64,000 nt of DNA, taken from contig CM035169.1 in NCBI GenBank assembly GCA_020205615.1, positions 17,813,546-17,877,545 on the forward strand, written 5' to 3'. The notes beneath the pieces are model-generated. The model saw only the letters and a list, made by a program, of their open reading frames with translations. It did not search any database and was not told the origin of the DNA. Source of the DNA: Panax quinquefolius. Taxonomy: Eukaryota > Streptophyta > Magnoliopsida > Apiales > Araliaceae. Position 1 is the stretch's first letter, and each line of letters starts with the position of its first letter. Shown piece by piece: positions 22,812 to 34,098 of this stretch. Both the position numbers and the translations under genes were made by a program.

Positions 22812-24963
22812 AACCTATTTTATTAGAGTGTAGACATACATTTCACGATAAGCTAAACAGGGAATAGGGGGCGACGCCAGGGGAACCTAGGAGATGACTC
22901 AATGAAACCCGATTTCGGTGGGGGCTAAAATGGTCTTTTACAGTCTTAAGTTGGTGGGTTATTTGCAAACAAAAACTAACCCAGTCCTCCAGCTGTTTGG
23001 CAGGGGGTCCCGGTTAAATCTATGTGAGTAGGTGTCATAAATAGCTGCTGCAGAATAATCCTTGTCCACTAAATACCGTCATTAGTTTGAATTTTGATAA
23101 GCTAATAGTGTATGCGTGAATGAGAAAGTCAAATGAAAGGACATGCTAAAAAAATAAAAATAATCCTTTCGTCCCGTAATATATTATGTTTTAAATGATT
23201 TTATTTTTTTTAATTATTTGATATTTTATTTAATTTAGGAAAATTAATTATAATATTTTTAAAATTATTTATTATGAGAAAATATTATAGATAATAATTA
23301 ATACTATATTTAATGATATACAATCATTTTTTAATTATTGTGTATAAGCTACTAAAGCAGCATATATATTGAGAGGCGCAAAGAGAGTATATGACGTTTT
23401 AGAAATCATCATAAAAATTAAAAAAATAATTATATAATATTAAATATAATATCAATTGTTTATAATATCTCCTAAATTTCAATAATTAACATACTTATCT
23501 CATACTCAACCTCACATTTTTTTCATAAGGAATAACTTGAAAAAGATTATAGTTCATTTTTGAAATTATATAAAACGATAAATAAAATAAAATATGTAAA
23601 ACAATAAAACGACGTATTAAGTGACGAATGGAGTACAAAAGCATATATGTTGACAAATCTAGCAAGGAAGTTAGTTGGATGGGTAAAACTTTAACCGATA
23701 CAATAGAATAATACTAAAATTTAGTGTGTTTTTTTTTATTAGGATCCTCTCTATCTTAAATAAATAGAGATTCTATATTTTATGGTCTAGATTTAAAATT
23801 ATATCTCTATTGTCAGCAGCATGATGTCACATTTTAAATCTGAATCGTAAAATGGAGAGTCTATTTATTTGAACAACAATGATATTATCACATAAAAAAA
23901 TTATATAATGTTCACATATACACACATGTATATTGCGGGTCCCACCTATCTTGTGGAGTCATACTGCGTCAGATATGTGATTTCATTATTTTTATTTGAA
24001 ACAGAGAGTATACTTGTCTTTTTTTTTTTTATAAGTCGGACAAATGAGATATCAAATATTAACAGTCAGTGATATTATTGCTGTTGAAAAACAACACTTG
24101 TCCACCTAAATAGTAGGTGCTGATATGAGTCAACATTGTTGAAATTGAGGACGTTGAACTTAAAAGTCATCAAAAATTAGTCATTTTTTGGGGTGTCCTT
24201 TAATTCCAATATCTTTCAAAGTACTCCCAATGGAGTAGTAAGAACTAATGCCTGGTCAATTTTGCAGGGCTTTCGCAAGATCGTGCCGGACAAGTGGGAA
24301 TTCTCCAATGATAACTTCAAGAGAGGACAAAAGGAGCTCCTCACCAACATCCGTCGCCGGAAAACTGCAATTACTGCTGCTCCATCTCCAACCCCCGATG
24401 CCGGAAAATCCAGCTTTGTCTTAGGTGGACCGTCTTCTACGTCAAATTCCGGCGAGCACTTGGGCTCGGGCTCGACCTCAACCTCCACATCCCCTGATTC
24501 CAAGAACCCAGGGTCCGTGGACACATCCACCGTAGCTAAATTCGGCGTTATATCGGAGGAGAACGACAAGTTGAAGAAAGAGAATGAGAAGCTCAGCTGG
24601 GAACTGGCCCAGACCAAGAAGCAGTGCGACGAGCTCATTGGGTATCTGACCCAGTACGTGAAGGTGGGGCCCGATCAGATCAATCACATCGTCAGGCAAG
24701 GAAGCTGTGGGTCCAGCCACGATGATGTGGTTGATGCTGATGTTTTGGTTGGTGAGAAGGGCAAAACTGCAAATAATGAATGTGATGATGAGGAAAATGA
24801 AAATGGGGAGTGTGTGAAATTGTTTGGGGTGTGGATGAAAGAGAGAAAGAAAAAGAGGGGTCGTGAGGAGATTATGGACGAAATGAAGGCGAGTGCCGAG
24901 TTTGGTGCACCATGGATGAAGGTGGGGTCGTACCCTGGAGATTGCAGTAAGGTCTGTAACTGA
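22014..24963 (+). CDS. HSFB1: Heat stress transcription factor B-1 (two exons, 299 aa)
   Basis: Exons 22014-22217 and 24268-24963 flank a 2,050-bp GT-AG intron that splits the DNA-binding domain after LNTY, the position used in plant HSF genes. Residues 5-95 form the winged-helix domain ([45 protein letters not shown]). A Ser/Thr/Gly-rich linker and a heptad region (about 161-200) for trimerisation follow. Then come an acidic stretch, the class B repressor motif LFGV at 253-256, a basic nuclear signal [10 protein letters not shown], and a SKVCN C-terminus shared with Arabidopsis HsfB1. Class B HSFs lack an activation domain and act as repressors or co-regulators of heat and defence genes in the nucleus. 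No frame damage is seen. The gene sits below two uORFs. Confidence 0.93.
23163..23635. mobile_element. Stowaway-like MITE(s) inside the HSFB1 intron
   Basis: The left end TCCTTTCGTCCCGTAATAT and the right end ACGTATTAAGTGACGAATGGAGTA are imperfect inverted repeats of the CTCC(A/T)TCCGT type next to TA. The middle contains another truncated MITE-like segment (around 23365-23480). This insertion explains part of the intron's length. Confidence 0.5.
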
Positions 24964-25661
24964 CGAATGAAAGAGAGAGTGAATGGTGTGGTAAAAAAAT
25001 GAGTAAGAAATAAAGGAGGGGGAGTAGTTAATAGGAGATGAAACGCAAATGGGTGTCCATACTGATTGCTTAGCTTTCCGTCGATATTCTACATGTTTAA
25101 ATTAATACATATCCCTGGTTTTATTCTTTATTTAATCTGTTTATGCATGTTTCTTTTGAGAATCGTACTCTTTTATGTTACTGATTTACTGTTTTACTTT
25201 TATATGCATAATGCATGTGCAAACCAAAACTAGTCATGAGAATGAGAAGAAGAAGTATATACTTGTTTTTAAACTAGAGTTTTTGGTGTTCTAGGCCACC
25301 TCCCTCCCTCCAAATCGAATATTATTGCACCTTTATGTGGAGGCTGGAGGTCAATATTTATTATTAAGTGGACACAAAAATATTCCAATTTGATCTTAAA
25401 ATTTTAGGACTGAGAAATTGAGAACAATCGGGTCGGAGCACTACTATCCAACGTCATTTTAAAGACTTGTATATTTCTCCATTCCCTTGATGAAACTTAA
25501 CTTGGTATCAAAGTGAAACGAACAATTGGTAGAGCAAATTGGTAACTTGTGTTCATTCCTACAATCGTTATTTGCCATTATGTTTGTGCGTATTCTGTTT
25601 ACGTGTGAATTAATCTGATTTTGGTTTCTTTTTAGATTAGGTTAAATTCACTATATGGGTT
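24964..25661. other. 3' flank of HSFB1
   Basis: Presumed 3' untranslated region, then spacer. No further gene recognised; a purine-rich stretch lies just after the stop. Confidence 0.4.
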
Positions 25662-26095
25662 TGTTGGAATGTGATTATTTGGGTCTAACCTAACCATGGT
25701 GCAGTCCAATCTATTTAATGGTCCGAATCTGGTGATAGCCCGTATGTATTTATTATGATAGTGCGAGAGTCCTTATTAAAATAGAATTGTATTTTCTTAT
25801 TTGGAGGGATAAGGAGTCCTTCTCCTAGTTGGATGCGGGTGGAGATGAGTTCTAACTTCTATATATACGGCTACAAGTTAGGGTTTAAGAAAAGAACACA
25901 AATATACAACTTGTACTCCCAATATTATTATAGTGGATTTCTATCTCTCCGTGGTTTTTTCCCAATCGAGTTTCCACATAAATTCTGGTGTTCATATTTT
26001 ATATCTCTTTATTTATGTTTATCTGAATGTATTTCGTGAGTTTGGTTTCGCAACAATACAATCAACCGTTGATGCTATTTTGGCCTAATGTTTTG
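25662..26095 (+). repeat. Dispersed LTR-like repeat, copy 2
   Basis: Begins TGTTGGAATGTGATTATT, passes CGCAACA at 26055 and continues into sequence also shared with copy 1 (19940-20365). It is consistent with a solo or partial copia-type LTR. No internal retrotransposon region is present on either side. Confidence 0.5.
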
Positions 26096-27212
26096 GTGAT
26101 TTTATAAGACGTAGCGTTAACAGGGTTCATGATTTGATTATTTATCAAAGTTTGTTTTTGGATTATTAAGGGATAGGAGTCAATATCAGCTGAGATGAAT
26201 CACTCCACATTCTTTTGTATTCAATTATAAATAACTATCAAGTGAAAGCTTTTATAACTGAATAATAATATGCTAAGATTAAATGGCTGTAAACTGAATT
26301 GTATGCCACTTAATTTATTAAAGCTATTTTGTGGAGGCATGGAAATTGACAAATGCCAATTGCTAGATGTTACATAAGGTCTTTACTCAGTATAATACTA
26401 TTAGAACCCGTGATTTCACACATCAGTTAGCCCCTTGAGTGAGAAGCACAGCACAGCACAGCACGAGATTATCTTTCACCCTTCCGCCTCCCCTATAAAA
26501 TATCTGGCATTGGCAGGAATAACATTGGGTTAGTGAATTTTGAGATCCTCAAAATTGAGTTGTAGATTTCTGATAATTAGGTGACTTAGATTTTGGCCTG
26601 AAAACTCCTTGTTCAGTTTTTAGTTTTGTCCTTCACTGTCAGCTAGATCTATCCTTGTGAACAAAATTAATACCAACTGTTGTTTAGAGACATATAATAT
26701 ATATAGGACGTAAATTCCACACTGTCAGGTATTGTGGTGGAATATTCCATTTGTTACATAATTTATTTGGTGACTAAGATCTGTTTTAACTCTAGAATTT
26801 TTTTAATTGAACTATAAATCCATGAATTTCACTCATTTTGCACCTATTATTATTATTATTATATAACTTAGTGACACAGCAATGATAGATATATAGGATC
26901 CCTCATGATTACATTATCACTATTTCTAGTTTTCTTTCTTTATGTTCATTTTACTTTTATGTAATCCCGTTAAGATATATGCTTTCTGAGAAAGCTACAA
27001 ATGAAGCAGAAGTTGGCTAGCTGCAATATCACTTTTTTGAGCTTGGCATGTTGCTTTTTGAAGCTCTACTCCTATATGCTTGCATTAAACCATTCACTGA
27101 TAGATTGCATATTTCTTTCGAGTTTATATGGTTCTCAGAATCTCAACTTGTTCTGTGGTACCCCATTCATTTTTTTGACCTTATTCTATTCAAATACATT
27201 GTTAGGCAAGCC
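26096..27212. other. AT-rich spacer before the centrin pseudogene
   Basis: No gene recognised. It has a short GCACA tandem run near 26446-26464 and A/T-rich low-complexity sequence; part may be the former promoter of the centrin copy. Confidence 0.4.
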
Positions 27213-27552
27213 CTTTTATAGAGGGGTGTCACGGAAGGATAAACCAGAGGACGCCATCATGGGTTAACTCAACAGAAAAAGCAAGAGATCAAATAAGCAT
27301 TTGAGCTATTTGATACTGATGGCTCTGGTATTGCAAGTGCTCCCTTGATGATACATGCAGTTGATAATTTTCATGAAATTCACTCAAATCTATTTGTTTC
27401 TCTCACCTTATGCAGGAAACAATATTGACGCCAAAGAGCTGAACGTTGCAATGAGGTATGAATCCACTAGTTATTTTTTAGCATTAGGTTGCCAAATTTT
27501 GCAAAATACTAAACTTTTTTACAGGGCACTAGGTTTTGAAATGACGGAAGAG
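27213..27552 (+). pseudogene. Truncated centrin (caltractin-like EF-hand protein) pseudogene
   Basis: Three exon remnants with usable splice sites. The first (27213-27333) encodes LYRGVSRKDKP, then after a one-base deletion GRHHGLTQQKKQEIK, then a stop replacing the Glu of KEAFELFD, then AFELFDTDGSG (first EF-hand loop). The second (27416-27455) encodes IDAKELNVAMR and the third (27525-27552) ALGFEMTEE. These are the start and first EF-hand of plant centrin, a calcium-binding protein of cytoskeletal and repair complexes. The remaining three EF-hands are not found downstream. A frameshift, a nonsense codon and the missing 3' part make it a pseudogene. The kept introns show it is not a processed copy. 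Confidence 0.85.
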
Positions 27553-29595
27553 GTAATATCTGTATGCTCAACTGCTGAAGCATCCCTTTATTGATCAAGG
27601 GTGGAAAGAAAGCCAAAACTCGTCTCTTGTTGTACTTCCTATACAGAGATAAAAAAAGCTAATTAATTATTACTAAGCCAGTTCATGGCTACACGTGAGG
27701 GCAATGATTCCTTCTTTCTTTACCATTAACAATGATTAGCTCTAGTAACTATACGTGCTGGTTTCTTTTCCATGCAAATAGATTCTTTATAATTTAGAAA
27801 CGCATTAAGGAGTAAATTGGTACTAGTATTATGCCAAACTATGTTCACGTTGCCTTCCAGTTTGTATCTTAGTTTTGGCTGGATGGGTAAGAAATGATTA
27901 AGGGTGGTTTTTGGTAAAACACCACACTTAGTTCATGACAGCCTTGAAGTCTTGGCATCTAGAGAGAGAGAGGGCACCGGAACTTATAAGTTGGCGTTTG
28001 GAGTAAGCTTTAAGAAGATGAAAACAAAGGAACTTATAAGTTGTCTCTTAATTTCTGTATTAGCTATGGATACTTATAGAGCATACTAATAGTAGCGGAC
28101 CTCGATTTTCTATTTCTAATTCCTTCTTATTTTCAATGGTATAAATAGTGTATATCCTATAAAAATCCATACCTGCACATGTCTGATGCCATCAAAAGTA
28201 TCAATCTCAACACATAATTCCGGCTGTAAAACTACTCAAAAGAACGGCAGGTGCTTGCTAGGTCGTTTACAAGTTTTTTTTTTGTTCCCATTGTAATCAA
28301 CTTGTACAAAATATTTAGAGCTTCTCGTTTTAAGAGGTTGATCTCAACTGAAGAAGCTATTTTTAGTGTTGCATCAAAACTCCACGAAAACACAAGGGAT
28401 TAAAAGTGTAGTGATTGTGTGCCTCCATTAATATATCAATTTTTATTCTTTTTGGTGTAGTAACTTATTTTTAGATCATGGGTTTGATCGTCTCTTAAGA
28501 AATCATGGGCATGATGAAGTACTCTATATTTTCCTTGGATTACCAGAAAGCATCAGTCGATTTTCTACTCCACAGCTCATCATGTATAACTTAAATATGC
28601 GAAATTAATTTTCATTTCTCAACCATAATGTTGTTTTATTTGGTGGGTGTATCCCTATCCCTATCCCATTTGGAACAAATAAGATTGTTCTTGTCAAGGG
28701 TATGTCCCGTCAATGAGAACTCTGTAATACTCCTATACAAGTCAACCGGGATTATACCCAACAAGCAAAACAACACTCCGGCAGTCGAACCGGTTTCACT
28801 TTGTTCCGAACTTCGAAACCGTTCGGTTTGGCCAAAATACCTGGGGGAAAAAATGTCCGCCCCTATGCCGCAATTCTTGTATTAATGTTTTTGGTTGTAA
28901 TGATCCTTTTTTTTGATGCAATATGGGTTGGGTTGGGTTAACTCCATGGCCTAACTCTTCATCAAGGTGAGTAGCTAGAAGACTAGACTAGTGTTGACTG
29001 GGAGTCAAGTCAACGGTCAAAGATAAAAAGATAAGCCACATCAGTAGATATGATGCTTGCAAGTTCAGAAAGCACCCCAAGGGAGGGAGGAATCAAACAT
29101 TAAATCCATGTTCACAGATTTGTTTGGTTTGGTTTGCAAATTGCAATGCTACCACGCATCCATACTGAATATTCTCAAGCATGCTCATCTTTTTTGTAAA
29201 AACTGCAAAAATGATGTATAATTAGACAAGAAAACAAGTTTTCCGTCCTTTTTCAGAATCATATTGTTAAATATTTGTACTTGACCGCTTTTTATCGGTA
29301 TTTATATGTAAAGAAAAACATTTTTTTCTTGCACCGTAACACAACTATATATTTCAACCATAAAAGCCTCTTTATTGTGGATAGAGCATAGCAACTTAGC
29401 AAGTAACAGTTTTTATATATTCAAAGGCATCAACATTTCTCAACACTAATATTCGTGCAAGGTATCGCGGAACTGATACAAAATAGATGTTTTCCTTTAT
29501 ATAACTAACAAGTCGTCCAGCGTTTCCTATTTTAAACAAAACATAAATTAACTAAGCAATACAAAAACACTTTACAAGCGTGCTGTAGAGAATAT
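27553..29595. other. Intergenic stretch
   Basis: No gene recognised. An open frame at 28628-28885 (85 aa) has a GC-richer end but no motif I know. The rest is AT-rich. Confidence 0.4.
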
Positions 29596-32500
29596 TTACC
29601 ATGGAGCATCAATCTCTTCCTGCAACTCAAACTCATACTTCTCAGCTTTTGATCTCAGCGACTCAATGTCAGCATCAAACTTCTCAGAGGCTTCCTTCAA
29701 TTCCACAAGCTTTGCTTCAACATTCCTTATCTCAGCTTCAGTGCGTGTTCGTCCAGATTTAGCTGCTATATACCTCTTTGCATCGGAGGCACCTTCGGAT
29801 TCGAAGATGAGGCTTTTCAGTGAGCAGAGCCGATTACGTAAAAATTCAACATTCATGCCTAAAAGCTCAAATGATCTCACAAACTTCTCCCAAATTGCAA
29901 ATTCATCCCGGGAGGTAGTGGGTTTGCAACCTTTTATGGCATCCACAATGTTTACAGTTTCATCAATGATGCCAGCAACCAGTTTAGAACGGAGGCCTGG
30001 GAGCAATCGGTTGTGAAGAAATGCATTCTTACTGCAGCACATCTCATAGTACTTTACCCTTGTATGCTCAGGCAATTCCGAATCTATGCACAACCCGTGT
30101 ACTACAATGTGGAAGTCCTCAAAGCTATTAACACCCCTAAAAGGAACCGAGGGTCCAGAGAATTTGTAACCTTCTAAAACTTCTGAACCAACCTCTTCAC
30201 TGTCATTTCCAGATTGTTCCACTATCTGCTCCAGTTGACGTACTGATCTCGACAGGCCTGTTCTCTTGTTCTTCTTTTGGACGACAGTTGATGGAAGTGA
30301 ATTTGGATGCTTCCGCTTCTTTATCTTCACAGATGTTGGGGTCCTCTTTTCGTTGTCTATTCATGAATTAAGTAAAAGTTTAACATTTCTCCCAAAGGAA
30401 TCACAGTTAAAGACGAAATAACTAACATTCTGAGATAAGGCAAACAAACAACATAATCATCCAATAGCGAGGAAAGTATGCAAAAACCTGCTTCAATTTG
30501 TTTTGGATGCGCATCCAAATTTAAAAGGCTAAGAGCACCATCCACCTCTGTCAAATCATTTGCCCTTATAATATACACCTACAAAATGAGGATGCATATA
30601 AACCATGAAAATTGTAATACCATCAATGTGCACGAATTAAACTGAATAGTTGGTACATAGTGTAAGCTCCCATGTATAAGAAATCAGCTGACTGTCTACT
30701 CATGAAGCAAAAGTTCAATATACACAAAAAATGAGCATCTCTAACAGTTGACATTGCATGCCTCCTTATTCAAGAAACTGTCAGAAACTCAGATGAATGA
30801 CTAGTACAAGGTGCCTGCACTCTATATCGTTACTCCAACAGTCTGAATGCGAATACTAGAATTTCTGAAATATTAAATTGATGTACCACTAAGCAATTTC
30901 TTCTTTCGCAACTATGAAATTTCTCATCTCCTGCTCAAAATGAAATGAGTCTTTTCCTACATGTAATATAATATACAATCAAATATCTATCTTACTGCTA
31001 AAATTAACATATTATGGGTTGGAGAGTGGTTGGGGATTGACATGAAATTGTTCACAGATTTGCTATAAATTGTCCCTTGTATTATGTGGCAGTAGATGCT
31101 GGACTTAAATACTACAAAACCTTAGATAAAGAATCTACAAGACTCTTTTGACAAGATATAAGGTTAGTGTTGAAAGATTTTCAATAGCCAAAACATATGT
31201 CATGATCTACAAAACTTCCAATGTCACCTTGAACTTAGTAGGTTCAACTAGATGGAAGAGCAGAACATCTCCTTCAAGCAACATGTGTCCAACAGAAAAC
31301 TTTCTCCACCCCGCGCTAAGTCCTGTCTTATCTGAGATGTATTTGATTTCAGATTGTTCCCCACTTTCATCTTCCAGGATAACAGCACAGTCTGTCCTTG
31401 GTAGGTGCAACTTGCAAAACGGTGTGGGAAGGCCCTGCACTCAAAAATTGATAACAAAAAGCTTGTCTGCTGCTAGTCCAAAGAATGACATTCATTGATA
31501 ATTAATATTGTTTGAAAGCCCTTACCATCCAAAAACAACTGGAAACATGTGATCTAACCAACAACTTTACAAAGCTAGGGAACTCAGATCCAAGACTCAA
31601 TTGAATCTCCTCTGCTCGAATGACAGTCGGGGACTTGACTTGAGCAGGAATATTGGACCCATTAATCGCCTTTTCTCGCTTGCAGCTTCATGTAAAATAA
31701 CGGTCATTATTGTCATCAAGTCTATCTAAAAAAGTAAAAAGAAACATTTCAAGAATATTAAAGCTTAACTAACCTTACAATCTTTCCTGAGAGATCAGAT
31801 AGTACCTGTTAATTAAATTGTTAGTCTCCCCAACATAAACTTTCCCTCTTAAAAATAGAATATGCATAATGTGAAAAAAGTTTACAATTGCGATTTTCCT
31901 CTTATTGCGTGAAGTTGAAGATATTATGGTTACAGTGCATCGAGAATTAATAACCAGTGTGCATGCTAGTGAAAAAGAGTGAAACGGTCAATCTCCATGC
32001 CCCTCCAATGGGAGGAAAATGAAGAATTTCCGCAATCATATAGCAAACGAAGGCCTACCTAAATTCACAGCAATAGCAAAGGGATTCTGTGAAGGCTGTA
32101 GGCTATCCACATACTAGATGCAGGGGCTCTTCAGAGTTTAATTTGATTCTAAAAGGCAGTGGAAAAGGATTGCCAAGCGGTAAAACACAGAGTTGACGCT
32201 TACAATAATCACCTTGTTCAGTAATGCCTTAATTGCTAACTAATCCAAACCTCATAGCACCCACGATTAACAGAGACCAAATCTTTGTAGCAGCTTATAA
32301 ATTTTATCCCAGTTGAACATACATCATCTAGGCAGCATAGAAGCATAATATAAAGAAATAGAGAGGAGATATGTTTGGCAAACTTGAAGATACAGGTAGT
32401 AAGCTAACTTAGAATTTATTAGATTAGTTGAATAAATTCAGCATTTTTTCCGTTTTCCTTCACATTATCTAAAAAGGAAACGCAAAAGCAAAATAGTTTC

Positions 32501-33347
32501 CAGATTTGAGAGCAAAATATTGCTAGTTTTTCCATGAACTGGACACAACATGTGACACAATTTGAGTATCTGCATAGGTCCATCACATTCAACCTTTCAG
32601 TAAATCCATGAATTTGCCCCGTCATGAAAGGGTTACCAAAACAAACCTAACAGATGGCTGCTTGAACTGAAATCGAAAATTTTGGCTTCCATCATTCGGA
32701 GAGAAACTACCTAGCTTGAGCTCAAATAACCCAACATCCACACCGTTCTGGTAAATTTCTCAACATAGTCCTTTTTGTACCCTTATAAATACCCAATAAT
32801 TAGAAAGAAATGTTAGACTAGATATCAGCAGCTCTATACATGCAAGTAATGTTGTAATTAAAAAATAAATAAAAATAAAAAACTTGTCTGACGCAAGAGC
32901 TATTGAAATTAAGGGTGGTTGAACAATCTTACATTAAGCTTAGATTTGGTAGAAGGCTTCCTCTTCCTCTTGGTTAGCAGGGAGAGTTTATGATCTTTCA
33001 CGTCCTTGGACTTGTTTCGTTTACCCTTGAAACATTTAACCAGATCCAACATTAAATGACTCAACTTACCGAACAGATATCATTCAAACGTACAGTAAAT
33101 ATAAATATATATATACCTGTGAAGAAGGGGAAGGAGTGGGGGGGAAAAGGGTAGAGTAGTTTGAGTGAGAAAATTGGGCGAGAGTCAAATCTTGGTCATC
33201 GTCATCTTCTTCCACAACTTCCTTCTTAATCACTTGCTGATTATCATCGTCATCAGCAAGATCACACGTATTATTACCATCATCCTGATTATGATGAGTA
33301 GCGTGATCTGTCAGAGCTCCTCCTCGGCTAACTACCCTTAACCTCAT
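29596..33347 (-). CDS. B3-domain transcription factor, Os01g0234100-like (six exons, ~511 aa)
   Basis: Minus-strand exons 33117-33347, 32933-33025, 31526-31678, 31228-31434, 30488-30578 and 29596-30356 join in phase with GT-AG introns. The N-terminal region is acidic (DDDD runs) and exon 2 is basic (KRKRKPSTKSK), a likely nuclear signal. The B3 DNA-binding domain spans exons 3-5: SEFPSFVKLLVRSHVSSCFW, GLPTPFCKLHLP, TGLSAGWRKFSVGH, LLEGDVLLFHLVEPTKFK, VYIIRAND. The large last exon encodes a conserved region of this subfamily (YYEMCCSKNAFLHNRLLPGL, then a Glu/Lys-rich coiled coil) ending EEIDAPW. I chose the Met at 33347; the frame is open to a Met at 33428, which would give 538 aa, but the extra residues look like leader. 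Targets are unknown. Confidence 0.85.
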
Positions 33348-33850
33348 AATGTGTTTGTAGAAATTCAGTAGAATTGTTATTTGGGTTTTCTGTAGATTAG
33401 GAAAAGTGTAGACTAGAAATTCCTCCAAAGAGAAGAACGAAGAAGAAGAGCACCGGAAATGACTCTGAGGAAGAGAGAGAAAAAGAGGACTGCCTAAGCT
33501 AAGCTGGTGTTTCTTTACCTCTGGTTAATATCTCTTTAACGGTTAATTCGGATTAAATTTTAATTTGATAAAATTTTATTTATTATCGTCTCTTAAGCGA
33601 TAAAAAAAATATAAATTTAAGTTATTAAAAAAATATTTTTTAATAAAATATTTTAAAATTTAAAATTATTATTAATTTTTAAAAATTCAATTTTAAAAAT
33701 TCTTAAATTTAAAATTATTCAGATATTTTATACTTTTTATTTATCAAACAGTTTAATATTATTTTATTTAGATAATTACATTATTAAAATATATTATTCA
33801 TTTAAATTTTAATTACTCAAATTTATTTTGATGATTTGTTTTTTAGTTAA
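33348..33850. other. Upstream region of the B3 gene
   Basis: Presumed leader and promoter of the B3 gene (minus strand), then A/T-rich sequence. No clear TATA box could be assigned. Confidence 0.35.
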
Positions 33851-34098
33851 TACTTCATCTGTCATCGCATAATAAATGTTATAATTTAATTTTTATAATC
33901 AAATTAATTATTTTTTAAAATTATTAATTAAAAATATTTATATAGTCTGAAACATGACTCTAATACTAATAAATTTTTCGTTACTTATTACGATCATAAT
34001 CGCTTAAAGTATATTTTAATTTTTTTAAAAATTTATTAATTTAAAAAATTATCAATTTAATCACAAAAGACGTTGATTATAGAATTGAGAGGGAGTAT
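33851..34098. mobile_element. Degenerate Stowaway-like MITE
   Basis: The ends TACTTCATCTGTC and GAGAGGGAGTA are imperfect inverted repeats of the CTCCCTC type next to TA, around a ~220-bp A/T-rich non-coding body. Confidence 0.45.

Noticed and set aside
24216..24720. Minus-strand ORFs of 80-140 aa over HSFB1 exon 2
   Set aside because: Shadows of the real plus-strand exon; no independent features.
28628..28885. 85-aa ORF as a gene
   Set aside because: No motif, no splice context and no conserved neighbour; likely chance or a small relic.
31773..31787. 13-nt micro-exon in the B3 gene (between AG and GT)
   Set aside because: Exons 2 and 3 join in phase without it, and inclusion would bring in a stop codon.
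33348..33428. Upstream Met at 33428 as the B3 start
   Set aside because: The 27 extra residues look like translated leader and resemble no B3 N-terminus; kept only as an alternative.
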